Source: Salinibacterium sp. M195 (GTDB lineage Bacteria > Actinomycetota > Actinomycetes > Actinomycetales > Microbacteriaceae). Taken from it: a stretch of DNA of 64,000 bases. Positions 51,463-60,824 of this stretch are shown one piece after another. Each line of letters opens with the position of its first letter. Position 1 is the stretch's first letter. The position numbers and the translations under genes are program-made. The DNA is taken from assembly GCF_019443965.1 (NCBI RefSeq), contig NZ_CP040814.1, positions 248,001 through 312,000 on the forward strand, given 5' to 3'. A model generated the notes under the pieces. It worked only from the letters and a program-made list of their open reading frames with translations, ran no database searches and was not told the DNA's origin.

Positions 51463-54033
51463 CTACAAATCGGCGAGAACCTCTTCGAGTTCCACTCGCC
51501 CTTTGACGCCCAACTTGCGGTAAATGCGAGCCAAGTGGTTATCTACGGTTCGTACAGACAGCCCGAGCTGCTGGCCGATTTCCCGACTACGTTGTCGGCC
51601 AGCGGCAGCCCGGGCAATGGTCCACTCCCGCTCCGTGAGCTCATCCGGGGAAGCCTCACCCGGCACCCGATCCATGTCGGCGGCAAGACGGCGAGCGAGC
51701 AGCGTGACTTTGCGCTCCAACTCGCGGCGGTCAGCCTTGGCCGCGACGCGCGCACCCTCGCGAAGGCCATCGACTGCGAGCGCGGCTACTCCCGCGGTGG
51801 CGAGCGCCGGGGCGAGTTCACACAGGCGAGCGACATCCGCTTCGGCTACTGTCTCGGCCCAGTCGCGAATGCGGGAAACCAGCGGCGACGGCGAGAGTCG
51901 CGTCAGCAGCTCCAGTTGTTCGCGCGCGGCGTTCGGATGCCCGAGCCGAATAGCGACGGTAAGAGTGAGGGCACTCAGCAGAAAGTGACCGAGGACGATC
52001 CCTTCGGCTACGGCAGCGACAATGACAGCAGCGGCGTCGGCTGTGCGCCCCTCCGCCGCAAGGAGCCAAGCCTCACATTCGGCGCGCTGCAAGATGACTT
52101 TGGCGTCGCCAGCATGCTCGGGAGAAATCTCGGAGAGCAGTTCGCGCGCCGTCTCAGGTTCGCCTAGCTGGGCATCGACGGTCGCATGCAGGGCAACGGC
52201 CGTGCCGAGAAGTCCCGTGAAGTCCCGCCACTTCAGTTGCTCAACAGCGAGCGTCGCGAGAGCCCGGGCATCGCAGAGCCGCCCGTCGTGCAGCCTCACT
52301 ATGGCAAGTGCGTACGACCACACCCCGGCAGAGTCTGCGAAGCGATCGAGGCGGCGCTTCGCTGCGAAATCGCGAGCAGGTCCGATCTCTGCTGACGCAA
52401 CAAGCGCCAAGAATTCGGATAAATCGAGGAGCGATCCGGCAAACGGGGCTTCAAAACGGAAGGCATCGGCAAGGGGGCGCGTCTGGGCGATCGCCGCAAA
52501 AGCATCGGCAGGGTTGCCCGCCATCGTCGCGATCATCGCCGCCGTGAGACCCGCGTTCACCGCACCGAGTCCGCCATCCGCCGACACAGGGTCAGCGACC
52601 TCGGTGAGGGCGCTGGCATCTCCGGTCATGAGTTGCCACTTGGCAAGTTCCGGTCGCAGCACGACCTGGCCGCGAGCATCCATTCTCGCCAGTTCGCACG
52701 TCACCCGATCGACCGCGTCGGCGGGGCGGGAGAGACGATAGACCATGTGCTGACCCCAGCGGGCTAAGGCAATGGCACGGTCGTTATCATCGCTCGCCAG
52801 CGCAATCGCCGATTCGAACACCACGGAAGATCGCTCCGATTCAGCCAGAGCCGAGAGGGCACTGGCAAGCACTAGCTCTGGCGCGAACCGGCGTTCGTTG
52901 GGCTGGGCTCGTTCTGCGAGCGAAGCAGCAATGGCGTGGTCGCCGGCCGCGTGTGCGTAGCTGGCTGCCCAATCCAGATCATTGTCGCTAAGAACAGCGT
53001 CTGTCGTGGTGAGGAGAACGGTCGCGGTGAATCGCAGTTGCTGGTCGCCCGTCGGCAGCAGTCGACCCACGATTTCTTTCACCAGCTCTGTGCGCTCGGC
53101 CTGCGCGAGATCGATCGTGAGCGCTTCAGCGAATAGCGGGTGGGCAAGCCGCACAAGCGGTCTGGCCTCGGTTCCTGCATCTTCGGTGATGCCCTCACTC
53201 GTGAGGAAGCTCAGCGCGTCTGCCTCTTCGGCAGTAATAGCCGTCCGCGGAATTGGTTGCGCGATCGCGATCAACTGAGCGAGTCGTCGATCGACGGGCG
53301 CCAACTGGTGAATTCGATCGGCAATCGTCGCGCGCATATGCCTCGGCAATGTTGCCACTGACACTTCGAAACCAAAATCACCGCTGCGGATGCCACCCGC
53401 TCGCCCTGCCGCAAAGATCAGTTCGCGCAGCATCAGCGGGTTACCGCGGCTTGCCTCAAACATGTCGCGAAGACTCTCGGGGCGCAGGGTGCCGCCTAAA
53501 TACTGTTGGAGGATCGACTGGCTGTGCTCGAGGCTCAACCCTTCCAGGTCGACAATGTCGATGAGATTCTCGTGCAGCAATCGTGCGATGGGGCCGTCGA
53601 CGTCATGGGAGTCACGGGCGGTGAGCAGCGCTGTGACTCCGAACACGCGTACCAGTTGGTAGAGCACGCTCGCTGAGACGGTGTCGAGGAGCGGGGCGTC
53701 ATCGATGATGAGCACGAACTTGTGAGGGTTTTCGCCCACGACTCCGACGAGAGCTTGCACGCGATCACTCACGCTCTCGAGGTCGTGCCTGCCCGCGCTG
53801 GCGAGCACCGGAGCGAGGGCCCCAAGCGGAACATCCACCAGCTCGGCAAGACCGATGACCGGCACCACGGTGCGTCCGTCGGCGCGCAAGATTTGGGCGA
53901 TGTGGGCGCCCAATGTTGTCTTGCCGACGCCACTGGGGCCGCGCAACATGACCGAACGCGGGCGGGGGCCGCGGAGGGCCGCAAGCACAGCATCCCGCTC
54001 GCTTTCGCGGGGCACAACGGGCCAGCGCGCCAT
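51463..54033 (-). CDS. LAL-type LuxR transcriptional regulator with AAA ATPase
   Basis: 856 residues from ATG 54033, which has AAAGGGGG upstream. Walker A GPSGVGKTTLG near 30-40, Walker B VLIIDDAPLL, a large helical middle resembling TPR/MalT repeats, and a C-terminal LuxR helix-turn-helix (LTEREWTIARAAAGRQRSRE, LSVRTVDNHLARIYRKLGVK). LAL proteins are ATP-dependent activators of catabolic or secondary-metabolism genes. Its target is not evident from neighbours. Confidence 0.9.
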   Translation of the reverse strand: MARWPVVPRESERDAVLAALRGPRPRSVMLRGPSGVGKTTLGAHIAQILRADGRTVVPVIGLAELVDVPLGALAPVLASAGRHDLESVSDRVQALVGVVGENPHKFVLIIDDAPLLDTVSASVLYQLVRVFGVTALLTARDSHDVDGPIARLLHENLIDIVDLEGLSLEHSQSILQQYLGGTLRPESLRDMFEASRGNPLMLRELIFAAGRAGGIRSGDFGFEVSVATLPRHMRATIADRIHQLAPVDRRLAQLIAIAQPIPRTAITAEEADALSFLTSEGITEDAGTEARPLVRLAHPLFAEALTIDLAQAERTELVKEIVGRLLPTGDQQLRFTATVLLTTTDAVLSDNDLDWAASYAHAAGDHAIAASLAERAQPNERRFAPELVLASALSALAESERSSVVFESAIALASDDNDRAIALARWGQHMVYRLSRPADAVDRVTCELARMDARGQVVLRPELAKWQLMTGDASALTEVADPVSADGGLGAVNAGLTAAMIATMAGNPADAFAAIAQTRPLADAFRFEAPFAGSLLDLSEFLALVASAEIGPARDFAAKRRLDRFADSAGVWSYALAIVRLHDGRLCDARALATLAVEQLKWRDFTGLLGTAVALHATVDAQLGEPETARELLSEISPEHAGDAKVILQRAECEAWLLAAEGRTADAAAVIVAAVAEGIVLGHFLLSALTLTVAIRLGHPNAAREQLELLTRLSPSPLVSRIRDWAETVAEADVARLCELAPALATAGVAALAVDGLREGARVAAKADRRELERKVTLLARRLAADMDRVPGEASPDELTEREWTIARAAAGRQRSREIGQQLGLSVRTVDNHLARIYRKLGVKGRVELEEVLADL

Positions 54034-54164
54034 AATGTGCCCCCTTTGCATCGACCGATGATGTGGCCGCCAGCCTACTGGCCGGGTGTTGCGGACTAAA
54101 TAACGATTGTGTGAGGCATGCTGGATGAGCCGCTGCCTACCGTCCCATTCAGGAGACCTGCACC

Positions 54165-55082
54165 ATGATCACAATCGCCCTTCCCGATCAGCACATTTAC
54201 GACAGACTGGCGCCTCAACTGCCCGACGTGAACGTCATCGTGTGGGGGCCAGCTGACGGCGCACCGCCCGTGCACATCAACCTAGTGCTGGCAGGTTATC
54301 TGGGAGCCTCCGGTGGTCTCGGCGCGTTCGCCGGGATGGATGTCGCTGCCATCCAGTCTCAGTCGCTCGGGTTCGACGGTGTCGAAAGCCGCCTGCCGGC
54401 CGGCATCACCTACTGCAACGCTGTCGGAGTGCACGAAGCCTCCACCGCCGAACTTGCTGTCGGCATGATCATCGCCGAACAACGCGGCTTTCCTGAACAC
54501 TTCGCGAACCAACAGTCGGGAACCTGGAATCAGCGCGAGCAACCCGGAGTTGCCGGCAAAACTGTCGTGATTCTCGGAGCCGGCGGCGTCGGAAATCAGA
54601 TCGCCGACAAGCTCGCCCCGTTTGACGCCAACGTCGTGCGTGTTGCCCGCAGCAACCGCAGTGACGCCCGCGGTGCCATCCAGTCAATGGATGCCCTGCC
54701 TGCGCTGCTCGCAAAAGCTGACATTGTCGCTATCGCGGTGCCTCTCAGCGACGCGACCACTGGGCTCGTTGATGCCGCGTTCCTCGCATCAATGAAGCCA
54801 GGCGCGCTGCTCGTGAATGTCTCTCGCGGCAAGATCGTCGACACCGACGCCCTCGTGGCTGCGGCATCCGCCGGTCATGTTCGGGCAGCGCTCGACGTCA
54901 CCGAGCCCGAGCCGCTTCCGAGCGATCACTCGCTGTGGTCGACGCCCGGCGTCACCATCACGCCGCACATCGGTGGCGCGACCGCGGCGATGCACGCACG
55001 AGTGGATGCGCTCATGCGCGATCAAGCGCGGCGCCTAGTCTCGGGTGAACAGCTGGCCCACGTGATCGTTGACGGGCGCTAG
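54165..55082 (+). CDS. D-2-hydroxyacid dehydrogenase family protein
   Basis: 305 residues with AGGAGA before the ATG. The NAD-binding loop is VVILGAGGVGNQIADKL (about 133-149). Catalytic Arg lies in VNVSRGKIVDTDALV, the Glu in DVTEPEPLP and the His in TPHIGGATAAMHAR. It reduces 2-keto acids or oxidises D-2-hydroxyacids. The substrate domain is of the short type, and it is not obviously serA or ddh. It stands alone. Confidence 0.88.
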   Translation: MITIALPDQHIYDRLAPQLPDVNVIVWGPADGAPPVHINLVLAGYLGASGGLGAFAGMDVAAIQSQSLGFDGVESRLPAGITYCNAVGVHEASTAELAVGMIIAEQRGFPEHFANQQSGTWNQREQPGVAGKTVVILGAGGVGNQIADKLAPFDANVVRVARSNRSDARGAIQSMDALPALLAKADIVAIAVPLSDATTGLVDAAFLASMKPGALLVNVSRGKIVDTDALVAAASAGHVRAALDVTEPEPLPSDHSLWSTPGVTITPHIGGATAAMHARVDALMRDQARRLVSGEQLAHVIVDGR

Positions 55083-55102
55083 GGAGCAATGCACGGCTCC
55101 CT
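55081..55102 (+). terminator. Possible terminator after the hydroxyacid dehydrogenase
   Basis: AGGGAGC (55081-55087) pairs with GCTCCCT (55096-55102) around eight bases, immediately after the stop codon. There is no T-run, so support is moderate. Confidence 0.4.
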
Positions 55103-55137
55103 CCCCCACCCTCAGGGCGACGGAGGGAGTTCTAGCA

Positions 55138-55169
55138 CAGGAGTTTCCTAGCCCAGGAGTTTCCTAGCC
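55138..55169. repeat. Perfect tandem duplication of 16 bp at a gene end
   Basis: CAGGAGTTTCCTAGCC occurs at 55138-55153 and again at 55154-55169. The second copy carries the stop codon of the Gfo/Idh gene (TAG, 55164-55166). The first copy lies just past it. It is a recent slippage or duplication event. Confidence 0.85.
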
Positions 55170-56156
55170 CTCGTCGAGCATCGGGTACGTGAGCCCGATC
55201 TGGCGGCGAATTTCGTCGAGGGTGTGCATGATCTCAATGCTCTCGCTCGGCGACAGAATGTCGTTAGCCAGTTCTCCCGCGGCGACGAGGCGTTCGAGTT
55301 CTGCGGCCTGAAACTGCATGCCGCGACCCGTGGTGGTGCCGTCGAATTCTTCGACAATGTTCCCCTGGCCATCGAAGTGTGTATAGGTTGTGGGCGCGTA
55401 CCAGGTCTCGGCGATTTCGATCCGGCCTTCGGTTCCGACGATCACGGCGCGAGTGGGGCCCCGTAGGTCGAGGGTGCTCTGGATCACCGCTTGCGCTTCA
55501 GTGCCGTAGCTGAAAATCATCGACAGTTGTCGGTCTACGTTCGTTTCGGTCTTGGTGGCGACTGCCACAACGCTTGTGGGCGCGCCCAGAATGTCGTGCG
55601 CAAACGACACCGGGTAGATGCCGAGGTCGAGCAGCGCCCCGCCGCCGAGGAGCGGGTTGTTGATGCGGTGCAGCGGATCCGTCGAGATGCTCTGGTTGTG
55701 GTCGGCCATCACGCTGCGGATCGTGCCGAGCGCGCCCTCGGCGATGAGCTGACGAATACGCACCATGTGGGGCAGGTAGCGCGTCCACATGGCTTCCAGC
55801 ACAACAAGATTGAGTTCGGATGCCCGCGAAACGACGTTCTCAGCCTGTGCAGCGTTCATCGTGAAGACTTTCTCGACGAGAACGTGCTTGCCCGCGTTGA
55901 GCGCCAGCAACGCGTGTTCTTCGTGGAAGGGGTGCGGAGTGGCGACATAGATGGCGTCAACATTGGGGTCGGCGACGAGATCTTCATAGCTTCCATGGGC
56001 GGTCGGGATGCCGTACTCGGCGGCGAACTTGGTTGCCGATTCCTGGGTGCGGGATCCCACTGCGGCGATGGTGAAGCCGTGCTCGATAAGGTCACTGGTT
56101 TGCAGGGTTGCTATCCAGCCGGTGCCCAAGATTCCCCATGCCAACTTCTTCGTCAT
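55164..56156 (-). CDS. Gfo/Idh/MocA family oxidoreductase
   Basis: 330 residues from ATG 56156 with AAAGGAG upstream. N-terminal WGILGTGWIATLQ (NAD-binding), YVATPHPFHEEHALLAL and VLVEKVFTMNA (EKV instead of EKP, keeping the Lys). It resembles the dihydrodiol dehydrogenase/glucose-fructose oxidoreductase branch. It is divergent from a GntR-lldD2 operon. Substrate unknown. Its stop codon lies in a duplicated 16-bp sequence. Confidence 0.85.
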   Translation of the reverse strand: MTKKLAWGILGTGWIATLQTSDLIEHGFTIAAVGSRTQESATKFAAEYGIPTAHGSYEDLVADPNVDAIYVATPHPFHEEHALLALNAGKHVLVEKVFTMNAAQAENVVSRASELNLVVLEAMWTRYLPHMVRIRQLIAEGALGTIRSVMADHNQSISTDPLHRINNPLLGGGALLDLGIYPVSFAHDILGAPTSVVAVATKTETNVDRQLSMIFSYGTEAQAVIQSTLDLRGPTRAVIVGTEGRIEIAETWYAPTTYTHFDGQGNIVEEFDGTTTGRGMQFQAAELERLVAAGELANDILSPSESIEIMHTLDEIRRQIGLTYPMLDEG

Positions 56157-56217
56157 GCCATCTCCTTTGTTGTGCATAAAAACATATGCGGTCAATATAA
56201 CAGGCCGCTATTTCTCT

Positions 56218-56248
56218 TTGTCTAACAGTCTGCTAAATTGTCTAACAA
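56218..56248. promoter_or_regulatory. Paired GntR operators upstream of the lactate operon
   Basis: TTGTCTAACAG (56218-56228) and the perfect palindrome TTGTCTAACAA (56238-56248) are spaced exactly 20 bases apart. They are flanked by the inverted pair TTCTCTTTG (56212-56220) and CAAAGAGAA (56251-56259). TTGT-N3-ACAA is the classical GntR/FadR half-site pattern, and the adjacent gene encodes such a protein. Confidence 0.65.
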
Positions 56249-56274
56249 TCCAAAGAGAATAGAAGGGGCGAGCG

Positions 56275-56937
56275 ATGATCGACAACGCAGCAGCACTCCC
56301 CGAAACTGTTGCGCAGAGACTTCGCGCAGACATCATTTCGCAGAAAGATGCTCCCGGCTCGGCAATCACTGAGTCTGCCGTCGCCTTCCGCTTCGGCGTA
56401 GCGCGACCAACCGCTCGCATCGCCATCGACAAGCTCGTCGCCGACGGCATCCTGCGCCGCGAAGTGCACCGGGCAGCTCGCGTTCCCCAGCTCAGTTACG
56501 ACGACGTGCTCGACTTGTTCAACACGCGTTCGATTGTCGAAGCATCCGCGATGGCTGCCCTCGCCACAGCGGGCGCGATTCCGGCTGAAGCGCTCGCCGC
56601 CCATCGTGCCCTGGCCACGACAAGCGACTTTGCGCACCACGACATCCAATTTCACCGAGCGCTCGTCGCCGGTCAACCCAGCTCCCGCCTCACCCGCCTG
56701 CACGAACTGCTGCTGGGTGAAGTCGAGCTGTGCATTGGGCAGGTTCAATCCGCCCAACTCATTACCGCCCACGAGGTGGCCAAACAACACCAGGGCATCC
56801 TCGATGCGATCACCGCCGGAGATGCCGCGAGCGCCGAGCGTCTCACCCGCAACCACATCTTGGGGGCGCGCGATCGCCTCCTCCTCCACCTCGACACCGA
56901 CACCGACACCGACACCGATCTCGACACCGACAGCTAA
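56275..56937 (+). CDS. GntR/FadR (FCD) family regulator, LldR-like
   Basis: 220 residues with AGAAGGGG before the ATG. Winged helix about 10-75 ([20 protein letters not shown]), then an FCD domain with metal-binding His residues ([30 protein letters not shown]). It is eight bases upstream of lldD2 and therefore the likely lactate-responsive regulator. The last 14 residues ([14 protein letters not shown]) come from a 6-bp repeat and lie outside the fold. Confidence 0.87.
   Translation: MIDNAAALPETVAQRLRADIISQKDAPGSAITESAVAFRFGVARPTARIAIDKLVADGILRREVHRAARVPQLSYDDVLDLFNTRSIVEASAMAALATAGAIPAEALAAHRALATTSDFAHHDIQFHRALVAGQPSSRLTRLHELLLGEVELCIGQVQSAQLITAHEVAKQHQGILDAITAGDAASAERLTRNHILGARDRLLLHLDTDTDTDTDLDTDS
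56893..56934 (+). repeat. 6-bp tandem repeat (GACACC) at the end of the GntR gene
   Basis: Seven consecutive six-base units: four GACACC, one GATCTC, one GACACC and one GACAGC, ending at the TAA stop. They encode alternating Asp-Thr. The unit is in frame, so copy changes would lengthen or shorten the acidic tail without frameshift. Confidence 0.85.
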
Positions 56938-56945
56938 GGCACCTC

Positions 56946-58262
56946 ATGGTTAAGCGTCAATTTCCGAACCCCATCGAGCTCGCGAAGCTCATGAAGTTCA
57001 AGGCTCCAGAACTCAACGGCAAGAAGCGTCGCCTCGACAGCGCCCTCACCATTTACGACCTCAAGGACATCGCCAAGCGCCGCACCCCCAAGGCCGCCTA
57101 CGACTACACGGATGGCTCGGCCGAAGGTGAAATCTCGCTGAGCCGTGCGCGCCAGGCGTTCGAAGACATCGAGTTCCACCCGTCGATCCTGCGCGATGCC
57201 TCCACCGTCTCCACCACCACCCAGATCTTGGGCGGCACCTCCGCAATGCCCTTCGGCATTGCGCCAACGGGATTCACGCGCCTCATGCACACCGAGGGCG
57301 AGAGTGCGGGGGCGGGCGCAGCAGCGGCAGCAGGTATCCCGTTCACCCTTTCGACGCTCGGCACGACATCCATTGAAGATGTGAAGGCCGCGAACCCGAA
57401 CGGTCGCAACTGGTTCCAGCTCTACGTGATGCGCGAGCGCGAGATCTCGTACGGCCTCGTCGAACGTGCGGCAGCAGCCGGCTACGACACCCTCATGTTC
57501 ACTGTCGACACCCCCATCGCCGGCGCCCGCTTACGCGACACCCGCAACGGTTTCTCGATCCCGCCGCAGCTGACGCTCGGCACGATCGTCAACGCGATCC
57601 CCCGCCCGTGGTGGTGGTTCGACTTCCTCACGACTCCGCCTCTGGAGTTTGCGTCGCTCTCCTCCACAGGAGGCCGCACTGTCGGCGAGCTTCTCAACTC
57701 GGCGATGGACCCGTCGATCAACTACGAAGACCTCAAGGTCATCCGCGCCATGTGGCCGGGAAAGATCGTGATCAAGGGCGTGCAAAACCTTGAGGACTCC
57801 AAGCGCCTCGCTGACCTTGGCGTCGACAGCATCCTGCTCTCGAACCACGGTGGTCGCCAGCTCGACCGTGCCCCCATCCCGTTCCACCTCCTGCCAGAAG
57901 TCGCGCGCGAGGTAGGCAGCGACGTCGAGGTGATGGTCGACACCGGCATCATGAACGGAGCGGATGTCGTTGCCTCGATGGCGCTCGGCGCCAAGTTCAC
58001 GCTCATTGGCCGTGCCTACCTCTATGGCCTCATGGCCGGAGGTCGCGAAGGCGTCGATCGCACGATCGAGATTCTCTCCGACCAGATTGTGCGCACCATG
58101 AAGCTGCTCGAAGTCACGAGCATCGAAGAACTCGAACCCAAGCACGTTACGCAATTACAGCGTTTAGCTCCCCGGGCAGTTGCCCCGAGCGCTGCTGCAG
58201 CAGTTCCCGCGAAGCGTGCTGCGCCGCGCAAGTCGCCGGCGAAAACCGCGCCCAAGAACTGA
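56946..58262 (+). CDS. lldD: L-lactate dehydrogenase (quinone), FMN-dependent LldD2 type
   Basis: 438 residues from ATG 56946. The FMN alpha-hydroxyacid dehydrogenase barrel has [31 protein letters not shown], the catalytic His in [13 protein letters not shown] and [19 protein letters not shown]. It oxidises L-lactate to pyruvate, passing electrons to quinone. The last ~30 residues are Ala/Pro/Lys-rich ([17 protein letters not shown]), like a histone H1 tail and absent from the core family. It is operonic with the GntR regulator. Confidence 0.9.
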   Translation: MVKRQFPNPIELAKLMKFKAPELNGKKRRLDSALTIYDLKDIAKRRTPKAAYDYTDGSAEGEISLSRARQAFEDIEFHPSILRDASTVSTTTQILGGTSAMPFGIAPTGFTRLMHTEGESAGAGAAAAAGIPFTLSTLGTTSIEDVKAANPNGRNWFQLYVMREREISYGLVERAAAAGYDTLMFTVDTPIAGARLRDTRNGFSIPPQLTLGTIVNAIPRPWWWFDFLTTPPLEFASLSSTGGRTVGELLNSAMDPSINYEDLKVIRAMWPGKIVIKGVQNLEDSKRLADLGVDSILLSNHGGRQLDRAPIPFHLLPEVAREVGSDVEVMVDTGIMNGADVVASMALGAKFTLIGRAYLYGLMAGGREGVDRTIEILSDQIVRTMKLLEVTSIEELEPKHVTQLQRLAPRAVAPSAAAAVPAKRAAPRKSPAKTAPKN

Positions 58263-58375
58263 GACCACTCGCGCCGCAGACTGTGGTGGGCTGCCGCGCG
58301 AGCTCTCTGCCCACGTTGAGCCACGACGTCCGACCTGAGTCAGCGACTACTCACCGAGGCATAGGGTTGAACACC

Positions 58376-59602
58376 GTGACTCACAATCCCCCGCCAAGCC
58401 CCTTGCCCATCTGGCGCGCACCCGGAATGCCCGCGCTATTAGTGGTGACGGCAGCCGGTTTTGGGGGATTCTCCGTATTACTTCCCATCGCCCCCTTATG
58501 GGCAAGCCAAGGCGGTGCCACTGAAGCAGGCTCAGGGTTAGTCAATGGGTTGCTGCTACTCGTCACAGTAATGACGCAACCCTTCGTTCCCCGCCTCCTC
58601 CATCACTTCGGCACTGGGCGCGTTCTCGGGATAGGTCTCGCGCTCTTAGGAGCGCCGGCGTTGCTCCTGCTCTTCTCAGATCAGCTGGCCTGGATCCTCC
58701 CCATCTCCGCCGTTCGCGGTATCGGCTTCGGCATCCTGACCGTCACGGGGTCGACCGTGGTGGCAAACCTCGTCGATCGTGCCCAGCACGGAGCTGCCGT
58801 TGGACTCTACGGTGCAGCGATCGCGGTTCCCCAGGTTCTGCTCGTGCCGACCGCGACCCTGCTCGCCGACACCGTCGGTTTTTGGGCCGTCTTCGCCCTC
58901 GGCGCGCTTCCCCTGCTCGGCATTAGTTCCGCGCCCCGGCTCGCGCGCGTTCTTCGAGAGCAAGCCGCGGCACGCGACCTTCTGCCCCCTACCGGCTCCA
59001 CTCCGATCGCGTCGAGTGACGGTGGAAAATCTCAGCGGTGGATGCTCGCCGGCCGTCTTCTGCGCCCGATGATGTTGCTCAGCGGAGTCACCCTCGCCGG
59101 CGGCGCGCTACTCACCTTCGCGCCGCAAATGAGCTCCTCCCCGGCAACGACTGCCGGCGCCCTCGCTCTCCTCACCCTGAGTGCCGCCGTCACTCGTTGG
59201 GCCATCGGCGGGCTCGCTGACCGTTACGGCGCCCACCGGTTCCTCTGGCCCCTCGTTGTCATTTCGGTCGCGGGACTCCTGGCGATTGCCGCTGCGGTTC
59301 AGAACCCCGAAGCAACGGGCATCCTGCTGTTCCTCGTCGGCATGACGCTCGTCGGTGTCGCCTACGGTGGTCTGCAGAACCTGACCCTCGTGCTCTCGCT
59401 TGCCGCCGTACAGCGCAAGCAATACGGCACCGCAAGCGCCGTGTGGAACATCGGCTTCGACCTCGGAACCGCCCTCGGTTCGGTGCTCATCGGAACCCTC
59501 GCGACGGCGTTCGCCTTCCCACCCGCGATCTTGGTCGCGGCGGCGATCTCGCTACTGACCTTGCCGCTCGCCTTCATCCGTCGGCCGAAAGTCGCTAACT
59601 AG
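58376..59602 (+). CDS. MFS transporter
   Basis: 408 residues from GTG 58376. Twelve membrane spans with GFGGFSVLLPIAPLWASQ, VRGIGFGILTVTGSTVVANL and YGTASAVWNIGFDLGTALGS. TAGGGT at 58362-58367, eight bases before the GTG, would give a near-leaderless mRNA; a TTG at 58367 is a weaker alternative. The class resembles drug or sugar-efflux MFS proteins. Substrate unknown. Confidence 0.85.
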   Translation: MTHNPPPSPLPIWRAPGMPALLVVTAAGFGGFSVLLPIAPLWASQGGATEAGSGLVNGLLLLVTVMTQPFVPRLLHHFGTGRVLGIGLALLGAPALLLLFSDQLAWILPISAVRGIGFGILTVTGSTVVANLVDRAQHGAAVGLYGAAIAVPQVLLVPTATLLADTVGFWAVFALGALPLLGISSAPRLARVLREQAAARDLLPPTGSTPIASSDGGKSQRWMLAGRLLRPMMLLSGVTLAGGALLTFAPQMSSSPATTAGALALLTLSAAVTRWAIGGLADRYGAHRFLWPLVVISVAGLLAIAAAVQNPEATGILLFLVGMTLVGVAYGGLQNLTLVLSLAAVQRKQYGTASAVWNIGFDLGTALGSVLIGTLATAFAFPPAILVAAAISLLTLPLAFIRRPKVAN

Positions 59603-59614
59603 CGGCGTGAGCAT

Positions 59615-59863
59615 CTAGTGCGCGATATACGTTGAGCGCGTGTGGGAACGGCGCGGCGGCATGTCGGCTCGAATCAGCGCGAGACTCGAAATGACCACCA
59701 TGAGGGCGGCCATGCCGAGCACGAGCGTGGGTAACGGCGGGAGACCTGAAATCAGCACGAGTTCGGGCGCGGTACCGGCCACGATCAGCCAGACGGCAGC
59801 GGCCGCGGCTACGGTGAGGCTCGCGAGAAGAACGACGACCCATCTGAGCACTTTTCGATTCAT
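59615..59863 (-). CDS. Small two-helix membrane protein
   Basis: 82 residues with AGGGGG before the ATG. Two hydrophobic segments, about 8-30 and 40-63, and a basic C-terminus (MPPRRSHTRS). I do not recognise the family. It is convergent with the MFS gene, 12 bases away. The 217-base stretch from 59864 to 60080 holds its promoter and CCCCAATTGGGG (59953-59964). Confidence 0.55.
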   Translation of the reverse strand: MNRKVLRWVVVLLASLTVAAAAAVWLIVAGTAPELVLISGLPPLPTLVLGMAALMVVISSLALIRADMPPRRSHTRSTYIAH

Positions 59864-60068
59864 GATTACCCCCTACTTCCAGCTCTGCCTGGTTAGTGCG
59901 ACTGTGTAGCGAGAGAGAAAGCCTGAGACTTGCTCTCTCCTTGAACGCTAGACCCCAATTGGGGGCCAAACTAGTCGTCATTAAGGCGGACTAGCTCGGA
60001 GGCGTGCCGCGCGCTGCTGAGGTCGGCGGGTCCGCGGGAATTGGCGCGTCGACCGGGGCGATAGCCGA

Positions 60069-60074
60069 TAACCT
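60069..60074 (+). promoter_or_regulatory. -10 box (TAACCT) of the PH-like membrane protein gene
   Basis: TAACCT six bases before ATG 60081, no ribosome binding site. Confidence 0.4.
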
Positions 60075-60080
60075 CTCACT

Positions 60081-60824
60081 ATGAACGACTACGAGGATCC
60101 GATCCCGGTGGCGTCGCGTGGCCGTCTTCATGCCGCGGTGCGGAAGCCAGCAAAGACGCTTCCGGGATATGCCCTCAAGTTTGGATTCGCCGCTGTCGGA
60201 TCAGCGGTGTTCGCAATCATCCTCATCGGCTATCTCGTCCAGCCAACGAGTAACCTCAATTCGTCCAATTCCGAACTGTGGCTGATTACTGTCGCCCTTT
60301 TTCTCCCGCCAGGAGGCTTCATCGCGTACCTCGTCGCGAGGTCGCGCACGGCATCGACCTATGAGCTCAGAGAAGGTGGCGTTCTCGTGTCCCCGAACGT
60401 CTTTGTCCTGTGGGACGAGATCGCGAGCGTGAACTTTGAGGGGCGGTTCTCCACGGATCGTTCACTAGACCTCACCAGCAAGCCGTTCATGGTTCGCGAG
60501 AAAATGGCGCGCAGCCCCCATGACGACTTGGCTCTTGGTTTCGTTTTGCGAGACTTTGACGCGGTGATCCAACGAGGGCCACACGAAGAGACCATTAATC
60601 TAGTTGACCCCTACGGCAACACTCCCGGTCAGGCCGTGGTGAATTTCACCGATCGCATCGAGCAGGCCGAATATATCCGGTTGCTCCAGATCACGGACAC
60701 CGTGCTTGCCGCGCGCGGCATTCCGTTTCGCACAGAGTCCAGCACTACCCGCAGGCTTGAGTCCCAGGAGTACACAAAGCATCGCGCCAGCCTCGAGGCA
60801 AGCGACGGCGAGCCGACGGCCTAG
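60081..60824 (+). CDS. Membrane protein with PH-like domain, unknown function
   Basis: 247 residues. Two membrane helices at about 31-51 and 67-86 are followed by a cytoplasmic beta-rich region beginning STYELREGGVLVSPNVFVLWDEIASVNFEGR, here quoted as the sense of a bacterial PH-like strand pattern around 91-121. The rest has ALGFVLRDFDAVIQRGPHEE and a helical end. It is convergent with the M56 gene, overlapping by four bases. Function unknown. Confidence 0.7.
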   Translation: MNDYEDPIPVASRGRLHAAVRKPAKTLPGYALKFGFAAVGSAVFAIILIGYLVQPTSNLNSSNSELWLITVALFLPPGGFIAYLVARSRTASTYELREGGVLVSPNVFVLWDEIASVNFEGRFSTDRSLDLTSKPFMVREKMARSPHDDLALGFVLRDFDAVIQRGPHEETINLVDPYGNTPGQAVVNFTDRIEQAEYIRLLQITDTVLAARGIPFRTESSTTRRLESQEYTKHRASLEASDGEPTA

